From positions 1 to 64,000 of the forward strand of contig CAYJPA010000008.1 in assembly GCA_964371945.1 (NCBI GenBank): a stretch of DNA of 64,000 bases, read 5' to 3'. Origin of the DNA: CAYJPA01 sp964371945. Lineage in GTDB: Bacteria; Chloroflexota; Chloroflexia; Thermomicrobiales; UBA6265. Under the pieces are notes generated by a model that was given only the letters and a program-made list of their open reading frames with translations, had not been told where the DNA came from and searched no databases. Shown piece after piece: positions 34,702 to 44,484 of this stretch. Made by a program: the position numbers and the translations under genes. The first letter of the stretch is position 1. Each line of letters opens with the position of its first letter.

Positions 34702-35706
34702 ATGTCTCTGGATCAATTGACGACAATCGAGCGAGCTGTCCCAACGGTTTCGGCAGCTCAAAACGGCAACCGGTCACGTACCAGATCAACGAACCATGAG
34801 TTGATCGTCGAAACGAACGGTCTCACCAAGCGTTACGGTCGGCGGATCGTGGCTGTCGATGACCTCGATCTGCGGGTTCGTCGCGGCGAGGTCTACGGGT
34901 TCCTCGGACCCAACGGCGCCGGAAAAACGACCACGCTCCGCATGCTCCTCGGACTGGCGAAGCCCAGCTCCGGCAGCGTCGTGGTCGCGGGTGCGGCGCC
35001 TGGAACGCCTCAGGGTCTGTCCAGGATCGGGGCGATGATCGAAGCTCCCGCCTTCTATCCCTTTCTCTCGGGCCGGGACAACCTCATCGTCATGGCAAGG
35101 CATGCGGGCGTGCCGGAATCGCGGATTGAGCCGGTGCTCGAGGAGGTCGATCTCGCCAAACGCGCCGACGACAAGTTCGCGACCTACTCGCAGGGCATGA
35201 AACAGCGACTCGGCGTCGCGGCCGCGCTCTTCAAAGACCCCGATCTGCTCATCCTGGATGAACCGACCAACGGACTCGATCCCGCGGGTGTGGCCGAAAT
35301 GAGGTCGCTGATCAGCAATCTCGGCCAGGGTAGGCGCACGGTACTGCTCTCCAGTCATCTGCTGGTCGAGGTGGAGCAAATTTGCGACCGGGTTGGTGTT
35401 GTTCGTTCCGGAAAACTGGTCGCCGAAGGATCGGTCGACCAACTTCGCGGCGAAGACATGCTTTCGATTCGGGCCGATCCCCTGAGCGCCGCGCGCGACC
35501 TGCTCAACAATCTCGCGTTTGTTGACCGGGTCGAAACCGCCGGCGATTCATTGCGGATTTCTGCCGAACGAGCGAATACGGCCGCCATCAACCGGGCCCT
35601 GGTCAATGCCGGGATCGCCGTCAGCGAACTGCACTGGGAGCGCCCGGCGCTCGAAGCAGTCTTTCTCGAACTAACCCAAGAACCACAAACGGAGGGATCG
35701 AAATGA
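34702..35706 (+). CDS. ABC exporter ATP-binding protein
   Basis: A 334-residue ATPase. Walker A GPNGAGKT at 69-76, signature YSQGMKQRLGVAAAL and Walker B LLILDEPTNGLDPAG follow in order, with SSHLLVEVEQICDRVGVV as the H-loop. This is the bacitracin/Nod-type exporter class (CcmA/BcrA-like). The first about 33 residues are an unusual polar extension. ATG 34702 with AGGAGG eight bases upstream. It overlaps the permease gene by four bases. The exported substrate is unknown; drug or lipid efflux is possible. Confidence 0.88.
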   Translation: MSLDQLTTIERAVPTVSAAQNGNRSRTRSTNHELIVETNGLTKRYGRRIVAVDDLDLRVRRGEVYGFLGPNGAGKTTTLRMLLGLAKPSSGSVVVAGAAPGTPQGLSRIGAMIEAPAFYPFLSGRDNLIVMARHAGVPESRIEPVLEEVDLAKRADDKFATYSQGMKQRLGVAAALFKDPDLLILDEPTNGLDPAGVAEMRSLISNLGQGRRTVLLSSHLLVEVEQICDRVGVVRSGKLVAEGSVDQLRGEDMLSIRADPLSAARDLLNNLAFVDRVETAGDSLRISAERANTAAINRALVNAGIAVSELHWERPALEAVFLELTQEPQTEGSK

Positions 35707-36539
35707 TTCGCAGCATCTCCGCGGAACTGATGATCTTGCGTAAACGCACCGCAACCTGGGTTCTGATCGGACTCTGGGCGGCGATGGCAGCCTTCTTTGC
35801 TTACATCCTGCCGTATGCCAATTACGGCAACCAAACGGGAGTCGAGCGCCAGGAATCGCTCAACGAGCTCCTACCACAGCAGTTCGTGGGCAGCGTGCTC
35901 GGCGGATTTCCCTTCTTTGGAGGGGTCTTGATCCTGATCCTCGGAGTCTTGACGCTGGGCAGCGATTTTGGCTGGGGCACGCTCAAAACGCTCTTCACCC
36001 AGCGGCCGGGACGCCTCCAAGTCTTCGGCGCTAAGCTTATCGCACTGGGAATTGTGATCGTCGGGTTTGTGCTTGCGAGCTTCGCCACCTCGGCGATCGC
36101 AAGCCTGCTGATCGCGAGTCGCGAGGGTGCTTCGACCGACCTGCCTGAACTCTCGTTACTGCTTCGCGGAATGGGCGCCGCCTGGCTGATCATGGCGGTG
36201 TGGGCGGCGCTCGGGATCATGCTCGCCGTGATCTCCCGCGGCACGGCGCTGGCAATCGGAATCGGTATTCTTTACGGGCTGGTGATCGAGGGCTTGATCA
36301 GCTCGCTGCTGGACACGGTTGACGCATTCCAGCCGCTGATCGAGGTGCTGTTGCGCGCGAACGGCTACTCCTTGATTGCCGCGGTGGGAGCGTCGACCGC
36401 CGATGCGCGCGAAAATGGCCCTGGGTCCTTCAGCGGACCGTTTGTGGGCGGAGCGCAATCAACAATTTTGCTCGTAATCGAGCTAGCGGTCTTCGTTGCT
36501 GTCGCCGCGACGCTGCTCCGCCGGCGAGACGTTGCGTAA
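35703..36539 (+). CDS. ABC-2-type exporter permease
   Basis: A 278-residue inner-membrane protein with about six hydrophobic segments (WVLIGLWAAMAAFFAYILPY near the start, GGVLILILGVLTLGSDFGWG, VIVGFVLASFATSAIASLLI, and a last segment near the end). It forms the membrane part of the exporter with the ATPase encoded just before, with ATGA overlap. The DFGWGTLKTLFTQRPGR loop is typical of BcrB-like permeases. Confidence 0.85.
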   Translation: MIRSISAELMILRKRTATWVLIGLWAAMAAFFAYILPYANYGNQTGVERQESLNELLPQQFVGSVLGGFPFFGGVLILILGVLTLGSDFGWGTLKTLFTQRPGRLQVFGAKLIALGIVIVGFVLASFATSAIASLLIASREGASTDLPELSLLLRGMGAAWLIMAVWAALGIMLAVISRGTALAIGIGILYGLVIEGLISSLLDTVDAFQPLIEVLLRANGYSLIAAVGASTADARENGPGSFSGPFVGGAQSTILLVIELAVFVAVAATLLRRRDVA

Positions 36540-36556
36540 TGTTGAGGAGGGTGAAT

Positions 36557-36926
36557 GTGACAAACCCGATTCCCGTGCAGGAGCTCCCGTTCAGACGGAG
36601 CTCCCACGCAATTGTCGGACGGGACCACGGCGACGCCGGGCGCTCGTTCTTTCTGGTGAACGCGGAGACAGGGGACGGACCAGCGCTGCACCGCCATCCC
36701 TATGCCGAGGTCTTCATCGTGCGGGAAGGGAACGGCCACCTTCATGCTCGACGACGGCACGATCGAGATCACAGCCGGTCACGTCGTCATCGCCCAACCG
36801 GGACAGCCGCACGGCTTCACCAACACCGGCACAGGCCGATTGCTGCTGACCGCGATCCGCACAAATGATCACTTCGTCACGGAGTGGTTATATGAGCCGG
36901 ACGGTCCCAACGTCTGGAAGAACTGA
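36557..36926 (+). pseudogene. Frameshifted single-domain cupin
   Basis: The first frame (GTG 36557, AGGAGG six bases upstream) reads GDGPALHRHPYAEVFIVREG, the first cupin motif. Near 36730-36745 the frame is lost. It goes on one frame over as MLDDGTIEITAGHVVIAQPG, QPHGFTNTGTGRLLL and ends PDGPNVWKN at TGA 36926, the second cupin motif. Joined, it gives a normal cupin of about 122 residues. One frameshift could be a recent mutation or a sequence error. It directly follows the exporter permease. Confidence 0.75.
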
Positions 36927-37084
36927 TCTCGACGAGTCTCGCACGACCGGATCAAATGCCGGACTCAACATGCCTGCACGCATTCGACCTGCTCCGAACG
37001 GCCGAAAGCCTGATAATGTCATTCGGTTTGTTGGGTGAGTACCGTGGACGGCAGCCCTCACCCTCCTCGTCATCCTGTTCCGTC

Positions 37085-37183
37085 CGTCATCCTGAGGTAA
37101 CGAAGGAGCTCCCGTGAGGGCGACGTTTTCTGCCAACGCGACGGGAGTCGAACGAGACATTCTTCGACAAGCTCAGAATGACG
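37085..37183. repeat. 99-base nested inverted-repeat element
   Basis: CGTCATCCTGAG (37085-37096) is mirrored by CTCAGAATGACG (37172-37183) with one mismatch in 12. Inside it, GCTCCCGT and ACGGGAGT form a second stem around CGACGTTTTCTGCCAACG. It resembles small dispersed palindromic or MITE-like elements, and lies in the gap upstream of argG. No second full copy was found in the window; 26348-26375 has a similar first arm (CGTCATGCTGAGG). Confidence 0.6.
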
Positions 37184-37244
37184 ATGTGACGAAGAGCGCG
37201 CAGACCATTGGTCAATAACGGCATAGGTCAGTCAGAGAGGCATC

Positions 37245-38591
37245 ATGGCGACTATCCTGCAGCAACTTCCAATCGGGCAAAAGGTCGGACTGGCCTTTTC
37301 CGGCGGTCTCGACACCAGCGCGGCGCTCCACTGGATGCGCGCCAAGGGCGCGATTCCATACGCCTATACCGCGAATCTCGGCCAGCCCGACGAAACCAAT
37401 TACGAAGACATCCCGAAGAAAGCGCTCGCCTATGGCGCCGCGGAAGCCCGTCTGATCGAATGCCGCCCGCAGATGGTCTCCGAGGGATTGACCGCGCTGC
37501 AATGCGGCGCGTTCCACATTACGACCGCGGGCATGACCTATTTCAACACCACGCCGCTCGGACGCGCGGTGACCGGCACGATGCTTGTGGCGGCGATGAA
37601 GCAGGACGACGTCAACATTTGGGGCGACGGCAGCACCTTCAAGGGCAACGATATCGAGCGCTTCTACCGCTACGGTCTGCTCGTGAACCCCGATCTCCAG
37701 ATCTACAAACCGTGGCTCGATCAACAGTTCATCGACGAGCTCGGTGGCCGGCAGGAGATGTCCGAATACCTGATCGCGGCCGGTCTCGACTACCGCATGT
37801 CCGTTGAAAAGGCGTATTCGACCGATTCCAACATCCTCGGCGCGACCCATGAGGCCAAGGACTTGGAACTGCTCGACCACGGCATCTACATCGTCAATCC
37901 AATCATGGGCGTCGCCTTCTGGAAGTCAGAGGTCGAGATCGAATACGAAGAGATCACGATTACCTTCGAATCCGGCTTCCCGGTTGCGATCAACGGCCGG
38001 CGCTTTGAAGACCAGGTCGAGCTCCTGACCGGGGCAAATGCGATCGGCGGGCGGCACGGTCTCGGTATGAGCGATCAGATCGAAAACCGGATCATCGAAT
38101 CGAAGAGCCGCGGCATTTATGAGGCGCCGGGTCTCGCGCTGCTCTATATCGCCTACGAGCGGCTCGTCAGCGGCATCCACAACGAGGACACGATCGACCA
38201 ATACCGCGAAAGCGGTCGCCGCTTAGGACGCCTCTTATATGAAGGACGGTGGTTCGATCCGCAGGCAATCATGCTCCGCGAATCGCTGCAGCGCTGGGTC
38301 GCGAGCCTGGTGACCGGCGAGGTGACGATCGGACTGCGTCGCGGTAACGACTACTCGATCCTCAACACCGAATCGGCCAACCTGACCTACGATCCTGCCC
38401 TGCTGACCATGGAAAAGGGCGAGGCGAGCTTCACCCCGCGGGACCGGATCGGCCAGCTCACGATGCGCAACAACGATATCTCCGACACCCGCCAAAAACT
38501 GATCAGCTACGTCAACAGCGGCCTGATCTCGATCTCCGAGAAAGGCGCGATCCCGCAACTGCAAGGCACCGTCAAAGCGGTCGAGGAGTAA
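37245..38591 (+). CDS. argG: Argininosuccinate synthase
   Basis: A 448-residue enzyme that joins citrulline and aspartate with ATP, the seventh step of arginine synthesis, in the cytoplasm. The ATP-binding PP-loop AFSGGLDTS is at 17-25; TYFNTTPLGRAVTGTML, WGDGSTFKGNDIERFYRYG and a YSTDSNILGATHEAKDLE segment are typical of the longer E. coli type, which has about 447 residues. ATG 37245. No other arginine gene is near, so it stands apart from its pathway. Confidence 0.95.
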   Translation: MATILQQLPIGQKVGLAFSGGLDTSAALHWMRAKGAIPYAYTANLGQPDETNYEDIPKKALAYGAAEARLIECRPQMVSEGLTALQCGAFHITTAGMTYFNTTPLGRAVTGTMLVAAMKQDDVNIWGDGSTFKGNDIERFYRYGLLVNPDLQIYKPWLDQQFIDELGGRQEMSEYLIAAGLDYRMSVEKAYSTDSNILGATHEAKDLELLDHGIYIVNPIMGVAFWKSEVEIEYEEITITFESGFPVAINGRRFEDQVELLTGANAIGGRHGLGMSDQIENRIIESKSRGIYEAPGLALLYIAYERLVSGIHNEDTIDQYRESGRRLGRLLYEGRWFDPQAIMLRESLQRWVASLVTGEVTIGLRRGNDYSILNTESANLTYDPALLTMEKGEASFTPRDRIGQLTMRNNDISDTRQKLISYVNSGLISISEKGAIPQLQGTVKAVEE

Positions 38592-38679
38592 GCCCTACGG
38601 TTTCGATTCTGCCGCGTTTGAAAGCGAGATCCTCCTTCGACGATTGCTGGGCAAACCAAGGGTACGTGAGGATGAAGTA

Positions 38680-39933
38680 ATGACCGCGAAACTGACAAAC
38701 TGGTCCGGGAACCAACCGTTCCAGCCAAGCGCGGTGCTCCGCCCCACGTCACTTGACGAGCTGCGGTCGGTCGTCGCCCGCGCTTCGAAAATCCACGCGG
38801 TCGGTACGCGTCACTCCTTCAACGATGTCGCGGACTCAGTGGTGATGATCGCCCTGGACGGAATGGACCAGGGAATCGAGATCGACCAAAGCGCCGGCAC
38901 CGCAACCGTGAGCGCCGGCATTCAGTACGGTGCGCTCGCCCGGGCGCTGGAGCGCGAGCAGCTCGCTCTGCACAACATGGCCTCCCTCCCCCACATTTCG
39001 GTCGGCGGCGCGGTCGCCACGGCTACTCATGGCTCGGGTGACAGGAATGGCAATCTCGCCACGGCGGTGGCGGCGCTCGAATTGGTGACCAGCGACGGCG
39101 AAGTCTTGAATGTGTCGCGCTCGGACGACGACTTCGCCGGCATGGTCGTCAACATCGGAGCGTTGGGCGTGGTGACGCGCCTGACGCTCGATGTGCAGCC
39201 CAGCTATCTGGTGCGTCAGCAGATCTTCGAGCATCTTGCCTGGGATGTGCTGTACGACCAATTCGATACGGTGATGTCGGGCGCCGATAGCGTGAGCATT
39301 TTCACGGACTACGGCGAAACCGTCGGTCAGGTGTGGCTCAAAACGCGAGCCGATCCCGACGATCCCCGCCCATGTCCCGACCAATTCCTCGGCGCCGCCG
39401 CGGCCTCACGACCGCTCCATCCGGTCGCAACCCTCACGGCCGAGAACTGCACGGAACAGCTCGGCCTGCCGGGTTCGTGGGCGGATCGCTTGCCTCACTT
39501 TCGGATGGAGTTTGCACCGGCGAGCGGCGACGAGCTCCAAACCGAGTACATGGTGCCCCGATCATGTGCGGTCGATGCGGTGAAAGCTGTGCGCGAGCTC
39601 GCGCCAACGTTCAGGCCGCACCTCTGGACCTCCGAGATTCGGACCGTCGCCGCCGACGCTCTCTGGATGAGCACGGCCTATGGCGCCGACACGGTCTGCC
39701 TCCACTTTTCGTGGAAACACGATCTGGAAGCGGTGAATCGCATATTGCCGGCACTCGAAGACGCGCTCGCACCCTTCAATCCGAAACCCCACTGGGGCAA
39801 GCTCTTCCTCGCCACCGCCCGTGACCTCGAACCGCGCTACGAGCGCCTGCCGGACTTCCGCCGCCTGGCCGAACGACTCGATTCCCGGCGAGTCTTCCGC
39901 AACGCATTTCTCGAGCGCCACGTCTTCGGATAA
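38680..39933 (+). CDS. Alditol oxidase-like FAD-dependent oxidoreductase
   Basis: A 417-residue flavoprotein. The N-terminal FAD-binding (PCMH) domain, about 10-185, has VGTRHSFNDVADS with His45 in the place of the covalent FAD histidine of Streptomyces AldO, then NMASLPHISVGGAVATATHG. The C-terminal part is an ALO-type substrate domain ending in PHWGKLFLATARDLEPRYER. It may oxidise xylitol, sorbitol or a lactone with oxygen. ATG 38680. Its last 136 coding bases are also found at 50288-50423. Confidence 0.85.
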   Translation: MTAKLTNWSGNQPFQPSAVLRPTSLDELRSVVARASKIHAVGTRHSFNDVADSVVMIALDGMDQGIEIDQSAGTATVSAGIQYGALARALEREQLALHNMASLPHISVGGAVATATHGSGDRNGNLATAVAALELVTSDGEVLNVSRSDDDFAGMVVNIGALGVVTRLTLDVQPSYLVRQQIFEHLAWDVLYDQFDTVMSGADSVSIFTDYGETVGQVWLKTRADPDDPRPCPDQFLGAAAASRPLHPVATLTAENCTEQLGLPGSWADRLPHFRMEFAPASGDELQTEYMVPRSCAVDAVKAVRELAPTFRPHLWTSEIRTVAADALWMSTAYGADTVCLHFSWKHDLEAVNRILPALEDALAPFNPKPHWGKLFLATARDLEPRYERLPDFRRLAERLDSRRVFRNAFLERHVFG

Positions 39934-40053
39934 CTAATCCGGGTCAGTGGTTCGGTGAGGCGACAAATGCCCCTCGCGAACAGCTCAAACGCGAGAACGT
40001 GAAACTCAACCAACTCGGTCGAGGAAGTACGAGAGCGGCGTTCGGCGATGTAA

Positions 40054-40617
40054 CCGCACAAGATCCTCGATCTGCAGAACGACGCGCTTACCGCGGCCGG
40101 CTGCGAGTCGATTCACACTGACATCATCTCCGGCACCAAGGAGAGTCGTCCAGGATTCGACGAGGCGCTCTCCTATATAAGGAAGGGCGATACTCTCGTG
40201 GTGTGGCGGCTCGATCGGCTGGGCCGCTCCCTCAAGCATCTGATCGAGACGGTCACGGAGCTGCAGGGGAGGGGAGTCGGGTTCCGCTCGCTCACCGAGC
40301 AGATCGATACGACAACGTCAGGCGGCAAGCTCATCTTCCACGTCTTCGGCGCGCTGGCCGAGTTCGAGCGCGACCTGATCCGGGAACGGACCAATGCTGG
40401 CTTGCGAGCTGCTCGCGCTCGAGGGCGACTCGGCGGCCGACCAAAGAAGCTGGCCGATCCAAAGAAGTTCGCGCTCGCGCAGCAGCTCTACGAAAGCGGG
40501 ACGGAGATCGACACGATCTGTACGACGCTGGGCATCTCACGGGCCACGCTCTACCGGAGCATTCGGATCAGTGCGACATCGACCTCGCCTTCGTCACTTT
40601 CCACTAACAGTGATTAG
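40054..40617 (+). pseudogene. 5'-truncated serine recombinase/resolvase (Tn3-type)
   Basis: The frame starts after TAA 40051-40053 and reads KILDLQNDALTAAGCESIHT, SRPGFDEALSYIRKGDTLVV, WRLDRLGRSLKHLIETV and GALAEFERDLIRERTNAGL, followed by the HTH region GRLGGRPKKL and DTICTTLGISRATLYR. The N-terminal strand with the catalytic Ser (YARVST) is missing and no good start precedes the frame. It is a remnant of a transposon or plasmid resolvase, lying just after the alditol-oxidase-like gene, and may be linked to the duplication of that gene's end. Confidence 0.75.
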
Positions 40618-40663
40618 TGGAAGAACCGACACACCAGTGTCCGTGATGCACTTTTAGACTGGC

Positions 40664-41554
40664 TCAAAACCCGAACGGGAGATCAATGGTCGGCAGATCG
40701 GCATGGTGCTCCCTCCGTTGGTCAATGGGGCGGGTGCGTAGCCAGCGAACCAGCGCCACGAGGCGATCGACCGCGTGATCGAACACGAGCTGGCCCTTCT
40801 CCGGCGTGGCGAACTCCGGCGCGCCGATGGCTCCGGTCTTCGAGTAGCTGGACGTCCACCCGATGATCCCGGCTGGACCAGCGCCCATGGTCAGATCGAG
40901 CCACGACCAATCTTCGCCGCCCGGGATGTTGGTGACGAAATCGGGAAGGGCGCCCTCCATGCGATCCTGGCGAACGCCGTCACGGTCAAGATGGAGATAC
41001 ATCGACGTCTCCAGCTCGCAGGCGTGGGCGCACCCGCCGGCGCCCGACTCCCGGATCTCCGCGTTCCATTTCGCCGCCACGAGCTGCCACCACGAGAGGG
41101 TGGCGCAGATGGCGTCGGTCTGGAGGATCGTCTGGCGGCCCACCTGCTCGACGAGCGGGTGGTTGGAACCGTGACCGTTGACGATCATGATCCGCTTGAA
41201 ACCGTGGTAGGCGACGGAGCGGGTGATGTCCAGTAACAGGTTGACGAACGTCGTGGGAGAGACGTTGATCGTGCCGGGGAAGTCCATCACGTGGTGACAG
41301 TACCCATAGGCCACGGACGGAAGCACCAACATCTCCTCGGGAGTCCGCTCACCGGCGGTGAGAACTACTGAAGCGGCGAGCTTCGCGTCCACATCGAGTG
41401 GAAGATGATACCCATGCTGTTCCGTCGACCCCACCGGCAGCACGACGACCTTCTCCTGCCGGACCGCCTCGTTAATCTCCGGCCAGCTCAGCAGTTCGTA
41501 ACGGTGCTGCCGCCGGACCGCCTCGACATCGACCTCGGTGCTCCAGTCAGGCAT
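40664..41554 (-). CDS. Creatininase-family amidohydrolase
   Basis: A 296-residue metal hydrolase. The family metal ligands lie in VGSTEQHGYHLPLDVD (Glu45, His47, Asp54 or Asp56), then MIVNGHGSNHPLV and CAHACELETSMYLH. The family includes creatinine amidohydrolase, mycofactocin peptidase MftE and enzymes opening cyclic amides. As last gene of the minus-strand operon 49.9-40.7 kb, it may open a lactam or lactone made from the imported sugar. Start ATG 41554. Substrate unknown. Confidence 0.85.
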   Translation of the reverse strand: MPDWSTEVDVEAVRRQHRYELLSWPEINEAVRQEKVVVLPVGSTEQHGYHLPLDVDAKLAASVVLTAGERTPEEMLVLPSVAYGYCHHVMDFPGTINVSPTTFVNLLLDITRSVAYHGFKRIMIVNGHGSNHPLVEQVGRQTILQTDAICATLSWWQLVAAKWNAEIRESGAGGCAHACELETSMYLHLDRDGVRQDRMEGALPDFVTNIPGGEDWSWLDLTMGAGPAGIIGWTSSYSKTGAIGAPEFATPEKGQLVFDHAVDRLVALVRWLRTRPIDQRREHHADLPTIDLPFGF

Positions 41555-41608
41555 GTCGGACCTCTCGTTGCTGCTTCATCGACCGGTGGTGGGCGAATAG
41601 GCTGATGA

Positions 41609-44455
41609 TTATGATGACGCCAGGCCCCTTGCCGGCCGTATCTCGTGGACCTGCCGTTCTTCGTCGGGGCGGAACTGCGGCAATTGAAGGGCGGGGCAGT
41701 AGCCCATTGGTACGGGCAGCCTGAGAGTATGGTGAGCGAGCGGAGCTCGGCGTTCGAGCCAGAGCCCCAACAGCGTACCACCGCCGCCTGCGATCTCGAT
41801 GGTGACTCTGTTCTGCCCGGGCGCCAGTTCGACCAGATACCAGCTGTGCGTCAGCGACGGATTCGTCCGCGGCCGCCATGTTACCGATCCTGAAGGCTGT
41901 TGAACCCTTGACGCGGAGCCGCGCACCTCGCCGTTATCTACCTCGTGGCGCATCGTCACGTCCGGCAGATCGTCGGTTGAGACGCGCTGCCCGCCGGCTC
42001 GCCGGTCCTCGATCATGCCGATCCAGCGCTCGAGCGTCATGCCGGTCCAGCGCTCCTGCGTCGGGACGGCCTCGAAGACCTCCTGGTCTTCGACCGGCAA
42101 GGTCTCCAGCTCGGGTTTGCCGTTTTCGACGTAGACCAGCAGGTGCTCATGCACGCCCTCACCGGCGTTCAGCGTGACGGCGATCTCGTATCCCTGTTCG
42201 ATCGGGGTCGGTCCCTGCAACTCCCATTCCGCCGGCCGACACGGGGTTCCGTCGAACGTCACCGCGTGCGTCTCCCCGCTTTCGTTCGCTCCGTCGAGAC
42301 GGAGTAAGACGTCGGATGTCGTGCCGGCGCGACCCCACAGGTCGATCTCAACCTGCGCTCCGTCGGACAAGCGCACCCGAGACCGTGCCCCCGTGATACG
42401 CGGCTCTTCCGATGCACCCGCTGGTGCGAAACGAACGACGTGCGCCTGGTGCGGCGGCAGATCGAGCCGAAGCACGTCACCCGCGTGCAAGCCGTCCGCC
42501 AGTTCCTGGCGCGTGGGATAGATCAGCGTCGCCACCAGATCGCCCGACGATCCGAACGGCCGAACCTCGTCCGTCAAGGCGATCTCAACCGTCGTTCCAC
42601 TCATCGCGTTGTTCCGGACGCAGACGATGCTCTCGGTCTCGCCGCGGTGGGCATACCCGACCGGTTCCCCAGCGCTCGGATCACCGAGGATCATCCGTGT
42701 GTCGTAGAGTGTCCAGCGGTGCTCCTCGACCCACTTCAAGACATCGGCGTAGAAGTCGACACGGGACGGCGTCTCATCCAGCATCCGGTGGTCAGTGCAG
42801 TTGAGGAGCGCGGCGTGGAGGTGGCCCGCCGTGGCCATGATCAGCTCGTCTTCCCACTGCTCCTTCGGCTCGTCCCCGTTGAGCGCGTGACCGGCGCTGA
42901 TGAACTCGCGTCGGACCTGGAACCCCATGAACGAGTCGTTGCCCCACATGGGCAGTTTCCGGTTGCGCGTCACGTACATGTCGTAGAGCTGCTCGTCGCG
43001 AGCGGCGATCAGGTGGTCGCGGAAGCGCGGACTGCGCGTGGTCTGGCTCGCCGGCGTGTCACCGGAGACGGAGTGCATGACATCGACGTACGGGAGCCAC
43101 CACGGGCTACCCCACCAGTTGTAGGTCATCATCGAGACGATGATCTCTGGATTGATCGCCCGGATCCCGGCGAGCAGCTCGAGATGCGCTTCGATTACCG
43201 CCTCCGTGCCGAAGCGTCCAACCGGGTCACGGACCGGATCGACCAGGTGGTCGTGGCCCTCGACCCGACAGCCGAATCCGTTCCCCTGCCACATCATGTC
43301 GAAGGTGACGACACCGAGTTTGTATCGCTCGACCGCGTCCAGTACACGATCTGTGATGGCCTTCTGATACGTCGGTTCGGCCAGGCAGTAACAGCTATCT
43401 GCGGCGAAACCGAAGCCCTGTTGCTTGCCCCACTCTTTGGTGTTGGCGAATGGGAGGAAGCTGTTCGCGCAGAAGTACATCCCGTAAGGAATCCCCGCGG
43501 CCTGGCAATCCGCGGACATCCGTTCGTGGACCTCCGCTTCGGCGGCCTGCCAGAGCCCCTCGGATTCGTACCCTTCAATCCCGCTTCCGAACGTCCACGA
43601 CATGCAGGAGAGATCGAACGCATCGAGCCGAGCGCCGCACTGGTCGACTAGGCGCTCCTTGAGGAACTGCAGGAACGGCTTTCCTGTCTCGTACGTCGGC
43701 GGGATCGCAAGCCAGCAGCACTCCCAGTTGACGAACCGGTACGGGTCGGCGAAGGGACGCAGACTCAGGCAATACTGGTCGAACGCTTCGCCGACCCGGC
43801 CGGCAATCGCAGCTCCCACAACCGCGCGTTTGCTCTCCCATCGCTCCCCGGGCATCAGCTGCCGTCCCGGGTAGTGCTGTAATTGCAACTCCCCACTCGC
43901 CGCGCGGCCACTGCGGCTGTGCGGGAATTCGAGACCCCAGAAGAAACTCTCCGTGAAGACCGGCTGCCCGACCGCCTCGTGGAACGCTTCGGAAAGGAAC
44001 GGCTGGTCGATCTCGTGATCCTCGACAGCGTACGTAACCCCCTCGCCGGCGGGAGTGAACCACTCGACAGCTGCGGTATAGAGGGTGAGGGGTTTCTCAC
44101 CAGTGTTGACGGCGGCAACCTGTTTATAGAGCCACGGCTTGATCGCCGACGCCCACGTGCAGACGTCGATGTCGACGGGAAGTTCGTTCGCGCGGAAGCG
44201 CAACAACGTCGCGCGCCCTCCGCTGGCGCCAGCGTACGCTTGTCGTTCGATCGCTACCAGACAGCAGTCGCTCGCTGTGATCACGCGATCACCGATCTCC
44301 AACCGGAACTCGTGCCCGCTGCAATCGATGGCCGTGCCGGCGATCCGGTTGCGTACGACGGATCGGATTAGGCGGTCGCCGCCCGCCACATACTCCCGCT
44401 CCAGCCACCTGTTGCCGATCTCAGCCCGCACTGCCGTCGTCCCAATCGCTACCAT
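41609..44455 (-). CDS. Large glycosidase-like protein, alpha-galactosidase-like barrel
   Basis: A 948-residue protein without a clear signal peptide. It has a beta-rich N-terminal domain (1-240), a probable TIM barrel (about 245-620) and C-terminal beta-sandwich domains (about 640-948) like carbohydrate-binding modules. The barrel has GVVTFDMMWQGNG with Asp386 where clan GH-D enzymes carry the nucleophile, and MHSVSGDTPASQTTRSPRF further on with an acidic residue. I infer a retaining glycosidase of the GH36/GH27-like clan, but I cannot assign a known family. It lies within the GntR operon, 29 bases after the dehydratase stop. Confidence 0.75.
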   Translation of the reverse strand: MVAIGTTAVRAEIGNRWLEREYVAGGDRLIRSVVRNRIAGTAIDCSGHEFRLEIGDRVITASDCCLVAIERQAYAGASGGRATLLRFRANELPVDIDVCTWASAIKPWLYKQVAAVNTGEKPLTLYTAAVEWFTPAGEGVTYAVEDHEIDQPFLSEAFHEAVGQPVFTESFFWGLEFPHSRSGRAASGELQLQHYPGRQLMPGERWESKRAVVGAAIAGRVGEAFDQYCLSLRPFADPYRFVNWECCWLAIPPTYETGKPFLQFLKERLVDQCGARLDAFDLSCMSWTFGSGIEGYESEGLWQAAEAEVHERMSADCQAAGIPYGMYFCANSFLPFANTKEWGKQQGFGFAADSCYCLAEPTYQKAITDRVLDAVERYKLGVVTFDMMWQGNGFGCRVEGHDHLVDPVRDPVGRFGTEAVIEAHLELLAGIRAINPEIIVSMMTYNWWGSPWWLPYVDVMHSVSGDTPASQTTRSPRFRDHLIAARDEQLYDMYVTRNRKLPMWGNDSFMGFQVRREFISAGHALNGDEPKEQWEDELIMATAGHLHAALLNCTDHRMLDETPSRVDFYADVLKWVEEHRWTLYDTRMILGDPSAGEPVGYAHRGETESIVCVRNNAMSGTTVEIALTDEVRPFGSSGDLVATLIYPTRQELADGLHAGDVLRLDLPPHQAHVVRFAPAGASEEPRITGARSRVRLSDGAQVEIDLWGRAGTTSDVLLRLDGANESGETHAVTFDGTPCRPAEWELQGPTPIEQGYEIAVTLNAGEGVHEHLLVYVENGKPELETLPVEDQEVFEAVPTQERWTGMTLERWIGMIEDRRAGGQRVSTDDLPDVTMRHEVDNGEVRGSASRVQQPSGSVTWRPRTNPSLTHSWYLVELAPGQNRVTIEIAGGGGTLLGLWLERRAPLAHHTLRLPVPMGYCPALQLPQFRPDEERQVHEIRPARGLASS

Positions 44456-44484
44456 CTACTGTGCTCCTCCTCTGGATCCTGTCG

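Noticed and set aside
42440..43651. 403-codon plus-strand frame opposite the glycosidase-like gene
   Set aside because: Shadow frame; the minus-strand protein has coherent domains and operon context.
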